Assembly (NCBI GenBank): GCA_027307165.1
Contig: DAHUXM010000025.1
Coordinates: 1 to 64,000 of the forward strand
Direction of reading: 5' to 3'
Length of the DNA: 64,000 bases
Origin: Gemmatimonadota bacterium
Lineage (GTDB): Bacteria > Gemmatimonadota > Gemmatimonadetes > Gemmatimonadales > Gemmatimonadaceae
Shown here: piece by piece, positions 30,469-42,610 of the stretch
Numbering within the stretch: position 1 is the stretch's first letter
Layout of the letters: each line of letters starts with the position of its first letter
Program-made: the position numbers and the translations under genes
The notes under the pieces: generated by a model
Database searches by the model: none
Told to the model about the DNA's origin: nothing
The model's input: only the letters and a program-made list of their open reading frames with translations

Positions 30469-31328
30469 GGCTGCGTCTCGTCGGTGGCCGAGCGGCCAAG
30501 ACCGGAGTCGCGTGGTGCGCGCTCGGCAGGCTCGCCGGTGCGCAGGTTGCCGGAATAGGCGTCGATCCGCACATGGTCGTGCTGACGCAGGCCCGGCCTG
30601 CCGGAGAGATAACGGTGCTGAACCCGCACGCAACGCGTGCGGAGTTCAGCGTCGACCTGCGGTTTGGTTACGCGACCACTGATTCCGCAGGACGGCTCCG
30701 CGTCGAGTTGAACGACGAGCCGGACAACGCAAGCGCGGCCGGATGGATCATTCCATATCCCAGTCGATTTGTACTGAAGCCTGGCGCGACCCGCACCGTT
30801 CGGCTCCTCGCCCGACCGCCAGCAACACTTGCCGACGGCGAGTACTGGGCCCGCATCACCGTTCACGCGCGAGACGGCGCACCGCCCGTTTCGATCGATA
30901 CGACCGATACGACCGCCCCGCGGCTGCATATCGCAATGGAAACCGCGACGGTTCTCCCGATATTCTTCCGCAAGGGAATGGTTTTCACCGGAGTCGCGAT
31001 CGGATCGGTAGAGGCCGTCGCACGACGCGGTGTGATCGACGTACGCGCAACGCTCACGCGGAACGGCAACGGTGCATTCATCGGTGTGGCTCACCTCATC
31101 GTGCATGACTCCACGGGCCATCTCGTCGCGACTGCCGATCGTCAGATCGCGGTGTATCGCACCATGCGGCCGCGCTGGACGATCCCGATTCCGCCCGAAG
31201 CCTCGCTCGACGGGAATTCTGTAGCCGTGTCGCTTTCCACAGATCGGCACGACGTACCGCGCAACGTGCTGCTCCAGGCAAGCCCGGTTGCGGCCGTCTT
31301 CGCCGCAAGGAGAGAGGAAGCGCCGTGA
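30465..31328 (+). CDS. PapD-like periplasmic chaperone
   Basis: A 287-residue protein with a short N-terminal hydrophobic part and an immunoglobulin-like domain. Traits that recall fimbrial chaperones are IGVDPHMVVLTQARPAGEITVLNP, IPYPSRFVLKPGATRTVRLLARPP, and DGEYWARITVH with later PIFFRKG. A second beta domain follows. The GTG start is coupled to the DUF4402 gene by a GTGA overlap. No outer-membrane usher gene is next to it, so assembly or secretion must differ from classical chaperone-usher pili or use a distant usher. Confidence 0.72.
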   Translation: MRLRLVGGRAAKTGVAWCALGRLAGAQVAGIGVDPHMVVLTQARPAGEITVLNPHATRAEFSVDLRFGYATTDSAGRLRVELNDEPDNASAAGWIIPYPSRFVLKPGATRTVRLLARPPATLADGEYWARITVHARDGAPPVSIDTTDTTAPRLHIAMETATVLPIFFRKGMVFTGVAIGSVEAVARRGVIDVRATLTRNGNGAFIGVAHLIVHDSTGHLVATADRQIAVYRTMRPRWTIPIPPEASLDGNSVAVSLSTDRHDVPRNVLLQASPVAAVFAARREEAP

Positions 31329-31334
31329 CGTTGC

Positions 31335-32663
31335 CTACTGAAGCTGCTCGACAGCATCCGACGTTATTCGATGCGACACCAGCGGCAGGACATCGACTGG
31401 CGCATCACCAATCGAGATGGCGGCGTCGAGCACGCTGTGGCCGATCGCCACGCCGGCATCGTCCGCTGCGTGAATGATTGCAATCACGTCGCCTTCCGTA
31501 ACTGTCGCGTTCGGCTTCACCATTATGTCGAAGCCGACGGCGGGATCGACGACGTCGTGCATTGTGCGCCGGCCGCCACCAAGCGCGACCACACCATGAC
31601 CAATGGCACGCGGCTCCACGCGCTGCACGATTCCGTCGCGCGATGCACGAAACTCGGCACGAAGTGGCGACGACGGAAGCAGTGATAGATCGTCGACGAC
31701 GCGTGGGTCGCCGCCCTGCGCCGCGACTATGGCCCGGAAGCGCTCTGCAGCCCTGCCGCTGCTGATCGCTTCGCGCATCTGCAGCTGAGCATCCTGATGC
31801 GTTGTTGCGACGCCGGCGAGCTGCAGCATCTCCGCGCCCAGCGCATACGTTACCGCCGCGAGATCCTCGGGGGAATGGCCGCGCAGAAACTCGATCGCCT
31901 CGCGCACCTCCATCGCGTTGCCGCACGCGTCCCCGAGCGGACGGTCCATTGCCGTGACGAGCGCGACCACGGGACAACCGCGATCGGCGCCCAGCTCGAT
32001 CATCGTCTTCGCGAGCTCGATCTCGCGATCCAGCTCTGGGAGAAACGCGCCGCTGCCACTCTTGATATCGAGTACGAGACCTGTCAGGCCCTCTGCGAGC
32101 TTCTTGCTCATTATGCTGGCCGAGATGAGCGGTATCGCCTCGACAGTCCCGGTTGCGTCGCGGAGCGCGTACAACTTCCTGTCCGCCGGGGCAATCTCAG
32201 CGGTCTGCCCGATGAGCGCGCAGCCGATGCGGTCGAGCTGCGCACGTGCGGCCGCAAGCGACAGGTCGGTCCGAAATCCGGGGATCGATTCCAGCTTGTC
32301 GAGCGTACCGCCCGTGTGACCGAGCCCGCGCCCCGACATCATGGGCACCGCCACGCCCAGCTCGGCTATCAGGGGCGCAAGTACGAGCGACACCTTGTCG
32401 CCCACGCCGCCCGTGGAATGCTTGTCGAGCCGGGGGATGGCCATGTCGGACAGATCCAGCCTGGCGCCGCTGCTGAGCATCGCATCGGTCAGCGCGTCGG
32501 TTTCGGTACGAGTCATGCCGCGAAAGAAGACCGCCATCAACAGCGCCGACATCTGATAATCCGGCACGTCGCCTGCCGAATACCCATGAATGAGCTCCAG
32601 CCATTCGGACGACGTAAGTTTGTCGCCGTCGCGCTTGCGCTCGATAAGCCGTGGAACGATCAT
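31335..32663 (-). CDS. deoA: Thymidine/pyrimidine-nucleoside phosphorylase
   Basis: A 442-residue enzyme that splits thymidine (and possibly uridine) with phosphate to give the base and deoxyribose 1-phosphate. The family signature KHSTGGVGDK stands at residues 81-90, followed by SGRGLGHTGGTLDKLESIPG. Residues SASIMSKKLAEG and LDIKSGSGAF complete the substrate and phosphate sites. It cannot be said from sequence whether it is thymidine-specific (deoA) or of the broader pdp type. It is convergent with the chaperone gene (6-base gap) and divergent from the TPR gene at 32707. Confidence 0.94.
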   Translation of the reverse strand: MIVPRLIERKRDGDKLTSSEWLELIHGYSAGDVPDYQMSALLMAVFFRGMTRTETDALTDAMLSSGARLDLSDMAIPRLDKHSTGGVGDKVSLVLAPLIAELGVAVPMMSGRGLGHTGGTLDKLESIPGFRTDLSLAAARAQLDRIGCALIGQTAEIAPADRKLYALRDATGTVEAIPLISASIMSKKLAEGLTGLVLDIKSGSGAFLPELDREIELAKTMIELGADRGCPVVALVTAMDRPLGDACGNAMEVREAIEFLRGHSPEDLAAVTYALGAEMLQLAGVATTHQDAQLQMREAISSGRAAERFRAIVAAQGGDPRVVDDLSLLPSSPLRAEFRASRDGIVQRVEPRAIGHGVVALGGGRRTMHDVVDPAVGFDIMVKPNATVTEGDVIAIIHAADDAGVAIGHSVLDAAISIGDAPVDVLPLVSHRITSDAVEQLQ

Positions 32664-32706
32664 CGGGGTATTCTAAGCAACGTTTACGCTCTTGGAGATG
32701 CCAATC

Positions 32707-33480
32707 ATGGTTCGTAAGCTTGCCGCCACTGGATTCATAGCACTGTCCCTCGCCATCCCGGCACTTTCAGCCAGCGCCCAGTCTGCGGTTGCGTGGGTAG
32801 CTCGTGGCGATACGGCCTACGATGCCCGCAACGCGACTGCGGCACTGGAAGCGTATCAAAAAGCGCTCGTAATCGACCCGAACAACTATGACGCGTCGTG
32901 GCGTGCAGCCCGGTCGCAGGTGGACCTCGCACTGAGCGAATCAGATGCGGGCAAGCGGAGCGCGATGTACAAGGCGGCACAGGACGAGGCGACTCATGCC
33001 ATTCAGGTCAACCCCTCCGGCGCCGACGGCCACTTTGTATCCGCCGAAGCGCTTGGCCGCATGGCGCTCACACTTGGTGCCCGCGATCGCGTGAAATACG
33101 CAGGCAAGGTTCGCGACCAGGCACTGGAATGTCTCAGAATCGAGCCGAAGCATGCCGGCTGCCTGCACGTGATGGGAGTGTGGAACGCCGAAGTAATGCG
33201 GCTCAGCGGCTTCACCCGTATGATTGCGCGCAATTTCCTCGGAGGTCAGGTCTTCAGCCAGGCGAGCTGGGCCAACGCGCGGAGCTATCTGGAGCAGGCT
33301 GTGACCAACGATCCACGCCGGATTGTGCATCGCCTGGACCTCGCAAAGGTGTACGTCGACATGGGGCTCTCTTCACTCGCGAAAACGGAATATCAAGCCG
33401 TCCTGTCGGGTGAGCTTGTCGACTACAACGACCCGAAGTACAAGGCCGAAGCAGCAGAGGCGCTGAAAAAGCTGCAGTGA
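32707..33480 (+). CDS. Exported TPR-repeat protein
   Basis: A 257-residue protein with a signal peptide (MVRKLAATGFIALSLAIPAL, cleavage near ASAQS) and helical repeats. One clear TPR unit is DTAYDARNATAALEAYQKAL, and another repeat lies in the C-terminal third (TNDPRRIVHRLDLAKVYVDM). Start at 32707 is chosen for a GGAG nine bases upstream; TTG 32692 and ATG 32698 are in frame as well. The role is unknown, probably a periplasmic protein-interaction scaffold. Confidence 0.82.
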   Translation: MVRKLAATGFIALSLAIPALSASAQSAVAWVARGDTAYDARNATAALEAYQKALVIDPNNYDASWRAARSQVDLALSESDAGKRSAMYKAAQDEATHAIQVNPSGADGHFVSAEALGRMALTLGARDRVKYAGKVRDQALECLRIEPKHAGCLHVMGVWNAEVMRLSGFTRMIARNFLGGQVFSQASWANARSYLEQAVTNDPRRIVHRLDLAKVYVDMGLSSLAKTEYQAVLSGELVDYNDPKYKAEAAEALKKLQ

Positions 33481-33565
33481 CGAGGCTGGTGCTCCGGAAC
33501 AGGGCGGCCCGTCGATGGCGAAAGCGGGAACGCGTCCGCCCCGGTTGCCGATAGCTGAAACCGCC

Positions 33566-33934
33566 TTATGCGACGTCAGCCGGACGACGGTGGCCGGCGC
33601 GCATCCGGGCTGCCCTGTTCAACTCCTTGCCGAGTTGCTCCCATGGACTGCGGCGCCAGGGGCGACGACGCCGGAACTCCCGGCTCAGGGCCAGCCTGGT
33701 ATGGGCCCCTGACTGCGGAGCGATCACAAGTGCAATGCCGGCGCCGAGTACCAGGCCAGCGGCAACCCCTGCACCGACCAGGGCGACCGAGCGCCAGTCA
33801 GCTTCGCGCTTGAATGGCCGGCCGCGTGGAACATGGGTGGCGTCAGCGCCGTTCTTGCGGCTGAGTTTTGGTCTCCAGAAGCGCCGCGAGCGCGCGCCAA
33901 ATGTTTCTTCGGGTGAGTCGTGAATGGTATCCAT
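33566..33934 (-). CDS. YtxH-like small membrane protein
   Basis: A 122-residue protein with one strong hydrophobic stretch near residues 50-75 (SVALVGAGVAAGLVLGAGIA) followed by LVIAPQSGAHTR, the pattern of YtxH-domain stress proteins. Both flanks are very basic. The start at 33934 (MDTIHDSPEETFG) is preferred to an in-frame position at 34054 because the latter would overlap the divergent response-regulator gene. There is no clear ribosome binding site, so the call is moderate. Confidence 0.55.
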   Translation of the reverse strand: MDTIHDSPEETFGARSRRFWRPKLSRKNGADATHVPRGRPFKREADWRSVALVGAGVAAGLVLGAGIALVIAPQSGAHTRLALSREFRRRRPWRRSPWEQLGKELNRAARMRAGHRRPADVA

Positions 33935-34004
33935 TAGTCTTGTGAGAACTGAAGCTGGTAAGAATCTTGCTTGAGACGGCGTGCAATACCCGTGCGAGGA
34001 GTGG

Positions 34005-34383
34005 ATGAGCGAATCTGGAAAGTTAGTGTTACTCGTAGAAGACAACGAAGACAACCGGATCGTCTACTCGACGATTCTCAAGCATTTCGGCTATAGTGTC
34101 ATCGAGGCGTTGAACGGAGAGGAGGGCATCGCGAAGGCGCGAGCCCAGCAACCCGATCTCGTCCTGATGGACATTTCCATACCCGTAATCGACGGCTGGG
34201 AGGCCACGCAGGTGCTGAAGCACGACCCCGCGACCAGGCACATCCCCATCATCGCGCTCACAGCTCACGCGCTGGCATCTGACCGCGAGAAGGCGATGGA
34301 AGTTGGATGCGATGGCTACCTTGCCAAGCCCTGTGAGCCTCGCGCCGTTGTCGCCGAAGTTCAGCGCTTCCTTGGTCGGCCTG

Positions 34384-34394
<11 letters not shown>
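34005..34394 (+). CDS. Single-domain response regulator (CheY/DivK-like)
   Basis: A 129-residue stand-alone receiver. Acidic residues lie in LLVEDNEDNR, the phospho-Asp is Asp56 in LVLMDISIPVIDGWEA, the switch Thr is in IALTAHAL, and Lys is in GYLAKPCEP. The architecture (VEDNEDNR, DGWEATQVLK) is that of DivK-type cell-cycle or hybrid-kinase partner regulators. A GAGGAG precedes the ATG closely. The last 11 bases overlap the next gene, a PleD-like diguanylate cyclase, so the two are coupled and probably share a kinase. Confidence 0.9.
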
Positions 34395-37408
<3,014 letters not shown>

Positions 37409-37409
37409 A

Positions 37410-37928
37410 GTGAACGAGACCAATACCAACAATCCGCCGCTTCTATCAGTCCCGCCCCGTGCGCTCCTGGCGCTTCGGAAGGCCATGCTAACGCGACCGG
37501 ACCTCGACACCGTCTTCGCGCTACGGGATGCCGCCTTTGCCGGCGGTGACGCGATGTACGACGCCTTTGCAGCGTTCGTCCAGGCAAAGGACAACGTCGA
37601 CCCGCAGGAACTCGAAATCCAGCGCTTCTTCCAGCGGGCCGGTGAATTCTGGACCCAGTCCGGCTGGGGTCAGACATCGTTTTCCGAAGCCGATGGGGCC
37701 TTCTGCGCGGTCGAGATCACCGGCTGCTGGGAAGCACACGTCGACGACCAGCCCGACCCTCGCGGCTGTCATCTCACGGTGGGTATCATCGGAGCATTTC
37801 TGGGCAAGTTCGCGGACTATCCCGTCGCGGTGCTCGAAGTCGAGGGACCCGCCACGGACAGCGAGAAATGCCGCTTTCTGGCGGGAAATGTGGACATGAT
37901 CGGCGCGAAGTACGCGGAGAATTCGTAG
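37410..37928 (+). CDS. V4R-like domain protein
   Basis: A 172-residue protein starting at a GTG one base after the ligA stop. The C-terminal half (CWEAHVDDQPD, GCHLTVGIIGAFLGKFADYP, VLEVEGPATDSEKCRFL) has the shape of a 4-vinyl-reductase/V4R ligand-binding fold, in which conserved Gly and Cys residues frame a hydrophobic pocket. The N-terminal half is helical and not recognised. It could bind a small hydrophobic ligand or sense one; the match is weak and no function is claimed. Confidence 0.6.
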   Translation: MNETNTNNPPLLSVPPRALLALRKAMLTRPDLDTVFALRDAAFAGGDAMYDAFAAFVQAKDNVDPQELEIQRFFQRAGEFWTQSGWGQTSFSEADGAFCAVEITGCWEAHVDDQPDPRGCHLTVGIIGAFLGKFADYPVAVLEVEGPATDSEKCRFLAGNVDMIGAKYAENS

Positions 37929-37958
37929 ACGGAGTGTGACGGGAAACCGTCTGTCCGT

Positions 37959-38062
37959 CGTCATTCCCGCGAAAGCGGGAATCCATGTTATCGAGCTTTG
38001 GATGCGATGACAGCGTAAAGCTGATCGGCAGCAGATGGATTCCCGCTTTCGCGGGAATGACG
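37959..38062. repeat. REPIN-like inverted pair of 28-bp repeats
   Basis: Copy one (37959-37986, CGTCATTCCCGCGAAAGCGG and on to ATCCAT) and copy two (38035-38062) are exact reverse complements. Each also has an internal short palindrome ATTCCCGCGAAAGCGGGAAT that fits the ATTCCC-N8-GGGAAT pattern of the Neisseria dRS3 repeat. The 48-base spacer contains AGCTTT...AAAGCT, so the whole element could fold into one long hairpin. A degenerate third arm follows at 38073-38092. It lies between two convergent genes and probably doubles as a transcription stop. Confidence 0.8.
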
Positions 38063-38113
38063 AATCTGGAGGAGCTTTCGCGGGAGTGATGACACCAGCT
38101 ACTCGCCGTCCCC

Positions 38114-38638
38114 CTAACCGTTCAGCAGCTCTCGGTAAACCGGATTTGGAACGAGTGTTCCATCGACGATGACTTCTCGATCCCACGGGAGCACCACTGC
38201 GCTCTCGGTCGCCAGCGCATGGTAATCCGGCTCATAGCTTCCCGTTCGGAAACAAACAGCTGTTCTCACCTCGACCGCGCCCACGTGATGCAACGCTGCG
38301 ATCGCCAATCGTAGCGTATCGCCGCCGTCGCACGTCTCATCCACTAGCAGCACTCGGCGATTCAGCGCCTGCGGCGGCGCCTCCCCAAAGACGGCGGGCG
38401 TTTCACGGATGACTTCGGAGTGATATTTCCGGCTCACCAGAATCGAATGAAAGTCGCGGCCCAGCATGGCGGCCACGACGGCGCCCGGCACGACTCCCGC
38501 CGTGGCGACTCCCACGACGATGTCCGGCTGGTACGCGCGCGCGACCTTGAGGGCAAGTCCGCGGGAGAGCTCGCCGAAAAGGGGCCACTCTACCACGAGG
38601 ACCCCGCGCGCCGGATCGATCGATGTGCGTCGAGGCAT
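38114..38638 (-). CDS. Phosphoribosyltransferase family protein
   Basis: A 174-residue type I PRTase. The PRPP-binding motif is VLLVDETCDGGDTL, preceded by a VSRKYHSEVIRETP region and the N-terminal IVVGVATAGVVPGAVVAA. The fold is that of hypoxanthine/xanthine phosphoribosyltransferases, which convert free purines to nucleotides; the base recognised cannot be decided. It is convergent with the V4R-like gene and divergent from the TPR gene at 38684. Confidence 0.82.
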   Translation of the reverse strand: MPRRTSIDPARGVLVVEWPLFGELSRGLALKVARAYQPDIVVGVATAGVVPGAVVAAMLGRDFHSILVSRKYHSEVIRETPAVFGEAPPQALNRRVLLVDETCDGGDTLRLAIAALHHVGAVEVRTAVCFRTGSYEPDYHALATESAVVLPWDREVIVDGTLVPNPVYRELLNG

Positions 38639-38683
38639 GATAGCAAGCTAGCCCGAACGGTGCGTCCTCGATAGCTTCCCCTA

Positions 38684-39172
38684 ATGTCGTTCTGGAGCCG
38701 GCTGACAGGAAAAACTGCAACACAGAAGCCACAAAAGCTGGACTACTTGAGCGAGGCACTCGCGCTCGAGCGTCAGGGCGATTACGACGCGGCCCTGACT
38801 TCGTATCGCCTCGCAATGCGGGACCAGCCGAGCAATTTCAAGGTGCTCCAGAACATGGCGATTGCCTACACCAAGGTCGGCCAGCCGGAGCAGGCAATCC
38901 GCTGTTACCGCGGCGCGCTGCACATCGAACCGCGGCTGGCGGGAGCGCACTACGGACTGGCCTTTCTGTTGCTCAAGCGCGGCGACATCGCAGACGCAGC
39001 ATATCATCTCGACGCCTTTCTGCTCGACGCACCCAAGAGCCCCGAAGCCACGCGCTGGGTCACGCATGCGAGAGAGACGCTGGATACGCTGCGGACCAGC
39101 GATGGTGAAGTGACGACCGATTCCGTGGACGCTGATCTGACCATGGATCAGCCGCCAGAGGATCCGGCATAA
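38684..39172 (+). CDS. Cytoplasmic TPR-repeat protein in ParA operon
   Basis: A 162-residue protein without signal peptide, with three TPR-like units: LSEALALERQGDYDAALTSY, VLQNMAIAYTKVGQPEQAIR and GLAFLLLKRGDIADAAYHLD. The C-terminal 35 residues are acidic. Its TAA directly abuts the GTG of a ParA gene, so both are very probably made together and may bind each other. No more specific function is visible. Confidence 0.82.
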   Translation: MSFWSRLTGKTATQKPQKLDYLSEALALERQGDYDAALTSYRLAMRDQPSNFKVLQNMAIAYTKVGQPEQAIRCYRGALHIEPRLAGAHYGLAFLLLKRGDIADAAYHLDAFLLDAPKSPEATRWVTHARETLDTLRTSDGEVTTDSVDADLTMDQPPEDPA

Positions 39173-39943
39173 GTGGGTTCAGTTCTCGCCGTCGTCAGTC
39201 AGAAGGGTGGCGTCGGCAAGACGACCACCGCGGTGAATCTCGCCGCGGCATTCGCGCGGCGCGGACTCAAGACGCTCATCATCGACGTCGATCCGCAAGG
39301 CGCCGTTCGTTACGGCGTTGGGCTTCGCAAGGACCACTCAGTTTACGGCTTCGCCGACTATCTGAGCGGCGAGTGTGCGCTGCGCGACGTGATTCTTCCG
39401 ACGATGCTGCCGTGGCTGCGTGTGATTCTCGCGGGCACGGTCAGTGACGAAGCCGATCACCTCGCATATCAGAGCCTGGTCGCCGACTCGGAGTTGCTTC
39501 CCGAGCTGTTGGAAACGGCACGCCAGCGCTGCCACGTAGTGGTGGTCGACACCCCCCCGGGACTCGGTCCCATCACGCACAAGGTACTGCTCGGCAGCCA
39601 GCACGTAGTAGTGCCGCTGCAGTGCGAGCCGCTTGCGTTGCAGACCACGCCGCAGATCCTTCGCGGGATTCAGGGCGTCGTCGAACTGAACGAGCAGCTG
39701 ATACTGGACGGGCTCATTCTGACGATGTACGAGCCCAACAATCCTGCCAGCGAGCGCGTCGTCGAGTACGTTCGGCAACACCTGCCCGCGAATATCGTTT
39801 TCCGCCAGCTCGTGCCGCGCACAGTTGCGGCGGCAGATGCGTTCGCAGCCGGTCAGCCTGTAGTGACGCGCAGCCCTGCGGACGCCGCCGCGCAGGCGTA
39901 CATCAACATCGCAACTTCGCTCGTCGAGCGAATGGATGGCTGA
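39173..39943 (+). CDS. Orphan ParA-type ATPase
   Basis: A 256-residue deviant-Walker P-loop ATPase: SQKGGVGKTTTAVNLAAAFA carries both the signature and the catalytic lysine, then IDVDPQG (A') and VVVDTPPGLGP (Walker B). These proteins form dynamic gradients on nucleoid or membrane to position DNA or protein cargo. No parB gene follows; the neighbours are a TPR protein and a lipoprotein, so positioning of another cargo rather than chromosome partition is likely. The GTG start is fixed by the abutting upstream stop. Confidence 0.9.
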   Translation: MGSVLAVVSQKGGVGKTTTAVNLAAAFARRGLKTLIIDVDPQGAVRYGVGLRKDHSVYGFADYLSGECALRDVILPTMLPWLRVILAGTVSDEADHLAYQSLVADSELLPELLETARQRCHVVVVDTPPGLGPITHKVLLGSQHVVVPLQCEPLALQTTPQILRGIQGVVELNEQLILDGLILTMYEPNNPASERVVEYVRQHLPANIVFRQLVPRTVAAADAFAAGQPVVTRSPADAAAQAYINIATSLVERMDG

Positions 39944-40742
39944 GCTGGTCCGCAAGGTGATGCCGCGCAACCGTGGTATTCCTGCGTTGATCGCGCTGCT
40001 GCTCTCCGCAGCCGTGCTGGGAGCGGGCGCGTGCGCGGAGATCAACACCGATCCGAAATTCGCCGCGGCGATCGCTATCGACACGCTGCCGTTCCCCTCG
40101 ATCGTGGCGAACGACTCTCTGCGCGATTCGCTTGGTGTTGCTCGTCCGCTGCACGGCTCAGTATTCAACATCGAGGGAAACGCTCTCCCGTCTATTGCAG
40201 TGACGTTTCGCACACCCGACGCAGGCGCAAGGGTGGACAGTGTAACCGGATACGTCGTGGCCGATACGGCGCGGAGTACTCCTGTAAGGATCATCGCGGT
40301 CTCTGGCACGCTGCAGTCCGCGCCCGACACTCTGTATATCGTTCCGGTGCCGGACACCGTGAGCACGACCAGTACCGCCGATTCACTGCTGTATTCTCTC
40401 ACGGATACGACGGCTAACATCTCGAATCCCCTGACACTGCAAGTGGGCCATCGTGTTCCGGTCTCGACACCACTGCCGGTGCGCTCATATATCGTGAGCT
40501 ACCGAATCGCATATCCGACGGATACGCTTCTGGCGCAGCTGGTGACGCGCGACGGTGCCCGGAAATCGACCGTGGACACGACCGACGCAACCGGTACTTC
40601 GCAGCGACGAATCAGGCTTCGGCCCTTGAGTCTAACGAGTGTCAACGATTCCGTAGTGGTGATCGCTACGGTACGTTACCGTGGTGTTGCCGTCGCCGGC
40701 GCACCAGTTCGGTTTACACTCAAGGTAAAGCCGCACCCGTAA
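39936..40742 (+). CDS. Putative lipoprotein with beta-rich repeats
   Basis: A 268-residue exported protein with signal and lipobox (LLLSAAVLGAGAC). The mature part is Ser/Thr/Val-rich, with two apparent Ig-like segments (SVFNIEGNALPSIAVTFRTP; SYRIAYPTDTLLAQLVTRDG). No named domain recognised. It overlaps the end of the ParA gene by 8 bases, so it is coupled. A place in the outer or inner membrane leaflet cannot be decided. Confidence 0.75.
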   Translation: MAELVRKVMPRNRGIPALIALLLSAAVLGAGACAEINTDPKFAAAIAIDTLPFPSIVANDSLRDSLGVARPLHGSVFNIEGNALPSIAVTFRTPDAGARVDSVTGYVVADTARSTPVRIIAVSGTLQSAPDTLYIVPVPDTVSTTSTADSLLYSLTDTTANISNPLTLQVGHRVPVSTPLPVRSYIVSYRIAYPTDTLLAQLVTRDGARKSTVDTTDATGTSQRRIRLRPLSLTSVNDSVVVIATVRYRGVAVAGAPVRFTLKVKPHP

Positions 40743-40756
40743 GACTGGAGCTGTAG

Positions 40757-42610
40757 ATGCTCGTGGTAAACGGTGGACCACGCCCGGAGCCCGGTACCCT
40801 GAACCAGTTGTTTTTTCAGGCGATCGAGCGGTACGACAAGCCGGACGCGCTGCAGGTGAAGATCGGAGGGCGCTACGAGCCCATTTCGCATCGCGCCATG
40901 CTGGAGCGCGTGCGCCACGTCGCGTACGCGCTGCAATGGATGGGAGCGAAACCGGGTGATCGTGTCGCGATACTTTCCGAGAACCGCCCGGAATGGGCGA
41001 TCGCCGATTTTGCGTGCCTTACGACAGGCGTGACCGATGTTGCGATCTACCCAACGCTACCGGATTCGCAGATCGCGTACATCCTGAAGGATTCGGGCGC
41101 CATGGCGATCTTCGTCTCGACCGTGGAACAGGCTCAGAAGGTTGCGACGATACGCCATCAACTTCCCACGCTCAGATGCGTCGTAAGCTTCGATTCCGTG
41201 GAGTCGGGTCTGGCGGATTTCAGCATGGCCGAATTCGAGCGGCGCGGCGCGGAAGACGAGCCGCCCGATGCCGCCGCGCGCCACCGTGAGCGCGCCTTGC
41301 AGGTACGCCCCAACGACATAGCGACCTTCCTCTACACCTCGGGTACCACCGGCGAGCCGAAGGGCGTCATGCTGACGCACGACAACATCCATTCCAACGT
41401 CGCTGCATCGCGCGAGATGATCCCGTTCGTCGGTAATGACGTTGCACTCAGCTTCCTCCCGCTATCGCACATCCTGGAACGGATGGCCGGACACTATCTG
41501 ATGTTCGCGACCGGAACTTCCATTGCATATGCGGAGTCCACGGCGACAGTACCGGACGACATGCTCGTGGTGCGCCCGACGCTCATGATCTCTGTCCCGC
41601 GCCTGTATGAAAAGATGTACGGACGCGTCGTCGAGACCGGAATGACTGGCGGTGAGGTCAAGAAACGAATCTTCGTCTGGGCGCGCGCGACAGGTGACAA
41701 GTGGGCGGACGTGAAGCTTGCCGGTGACACACCGCGCGGCGTCCTGGCGCTGAAATACTCGCTCGCGCAGCGGCTCGTCTTTTCCAAGCTCAGGACGCGC
41801 ACTGGCGGACGGCTGAGATACATGGTATCCGGCGGTGCGCCCCTCTCCGCAGAAATCAACAAGTTCTTCTACGCTGCCGGTCTCACTATCCTCGAAGGCT
41901 ACGGCCTCACGGAAACCTCGCCGGTCGTCGCCGTGAACACGCCAAGCGCATTCCGTATCGGAACCGTAGGCATGGCAATTCCGGGTGTGTCGATCTCCAT
42001 TGCCGAAGACGGCGAGATTCTGGTGCAGGGCCCCAACGTGATGGTGGGCTACTACAACAAGCCGTTGATGACGAAGGAAGCGATCGATTCCGACGGATGG
42101 TTTCACACCGGCGACATCGGCGTGCTGAACGACGGCTTCCTTACCATCACGGATCGCAAGAAGGAGCTGCTGGTTACGGCGGGCGGAAAGAACATCGCAC
42201 CGCAGCCGATCGAAGCGCTGATGAAACGCAGCAAATTCGTCGCGGAAGCGGTGCTCATTGGCGACCGGCGCAAGTTCCCCATGGCGCTGGTGATTCCGGA
42301 CTTCGACCAGTTGGAAAAGTGGGCGCGCTACAAGGGGCTCGTCTTCTCGGACCATGAAACGTTGATCGCGCTTCCGGAAGTGCGCGCCAAGATGGAGCGA
42401 GAGACGCTATCCAGCCTTGGCGATCTCGCGCACTTCGAGACACCCAAGAAGGTCACGCTGCTCCCGGAGGATTTCTCCGTGGATCGCGGCGAGCTTACGC
42501 CGACGCTCAAGGTCAAGCGACGCGTGATCGACGATCATTACAAGCATCTGATCGACGCTGTCTATTCCGACGTGGAGGCGACTGGGTCAGCGCCGGTGGA
42601 GCGCCACTAG
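40757..42610 (+). CDS. Long-chain fatty acid-CoA ligase
   Basis: A 617-residue AMP-forming ligase activating fatty acids to acyl-CoA (FadD15/Faa-like). The P-loop is FLYTSGTTGEPKGVMLTH near 190-207, the adenylate motif is ILEGYGLTETSPV, then GWFHTGDIGVLNDGFLTITDRKKEL and the C-terminal lysine in LTPTLKVKRR. Residues FLPLSHILERM mark the long-chain group. The 3' end overlaps the convergent gene by 24 bases. Chain-length preference cannot be read from the sequence. Confidence 0.92.
   Translation: MLVVNGGPRPEPGTLNQLFFQAIERYDKPDALQVKIGGRYEPISHRAMLERVRHVAYALQWMGAKPGDRVAILSENRPEWAIADFACLTTGVTDVAIYPTLPDSQIAYILKDSGAMAIFVSTVEQAQKVATIRHQLPTLRCVVSFDSVESGLADFSMAEFERRGAEDEPPDAAARHRERALQVRPNDIATFLYTSGTTGEPKGVMLTHDNIHSNVAASREMIPFVGNDVALSFLPLSHILERMAGHYLMFATGTSIAYAESTATVPDDMLVVRPTLMISVPRLYEKMYGRVVETGMTGGEVKKRIFVWARATGDKWADVKLAGDTPRGVLALKYSLAQRLVFSKLRTRTGGRLRYMVSGGAPLSAEINKFFYAAGLTILEGYGLTETSPVVAVNTPSAFRIGTVGMAIPGVSISIAEDGEILVQGPNVMVGYYNKPLMTKEAIDSDGWFHTGDIGVLNDGFLTITDRKKELLVTAGGKNIAPQPIEALMKRSKFVAEAVLIGDRRKFPMALVIPDFDQLEKWARYKGLVFSDHETLIALPEVRAKMERETLSSLGDLAHFETPKKVTLLPEDFSVDRGELTPTLKVKRRVIDDHYKHLIDAVYSDVEATGSAPVERH

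Noticed and set aside
39173-39943. Chromosomal parA of a parABS system
   Set aside because: No parB follows and no parS-like site was noticed.
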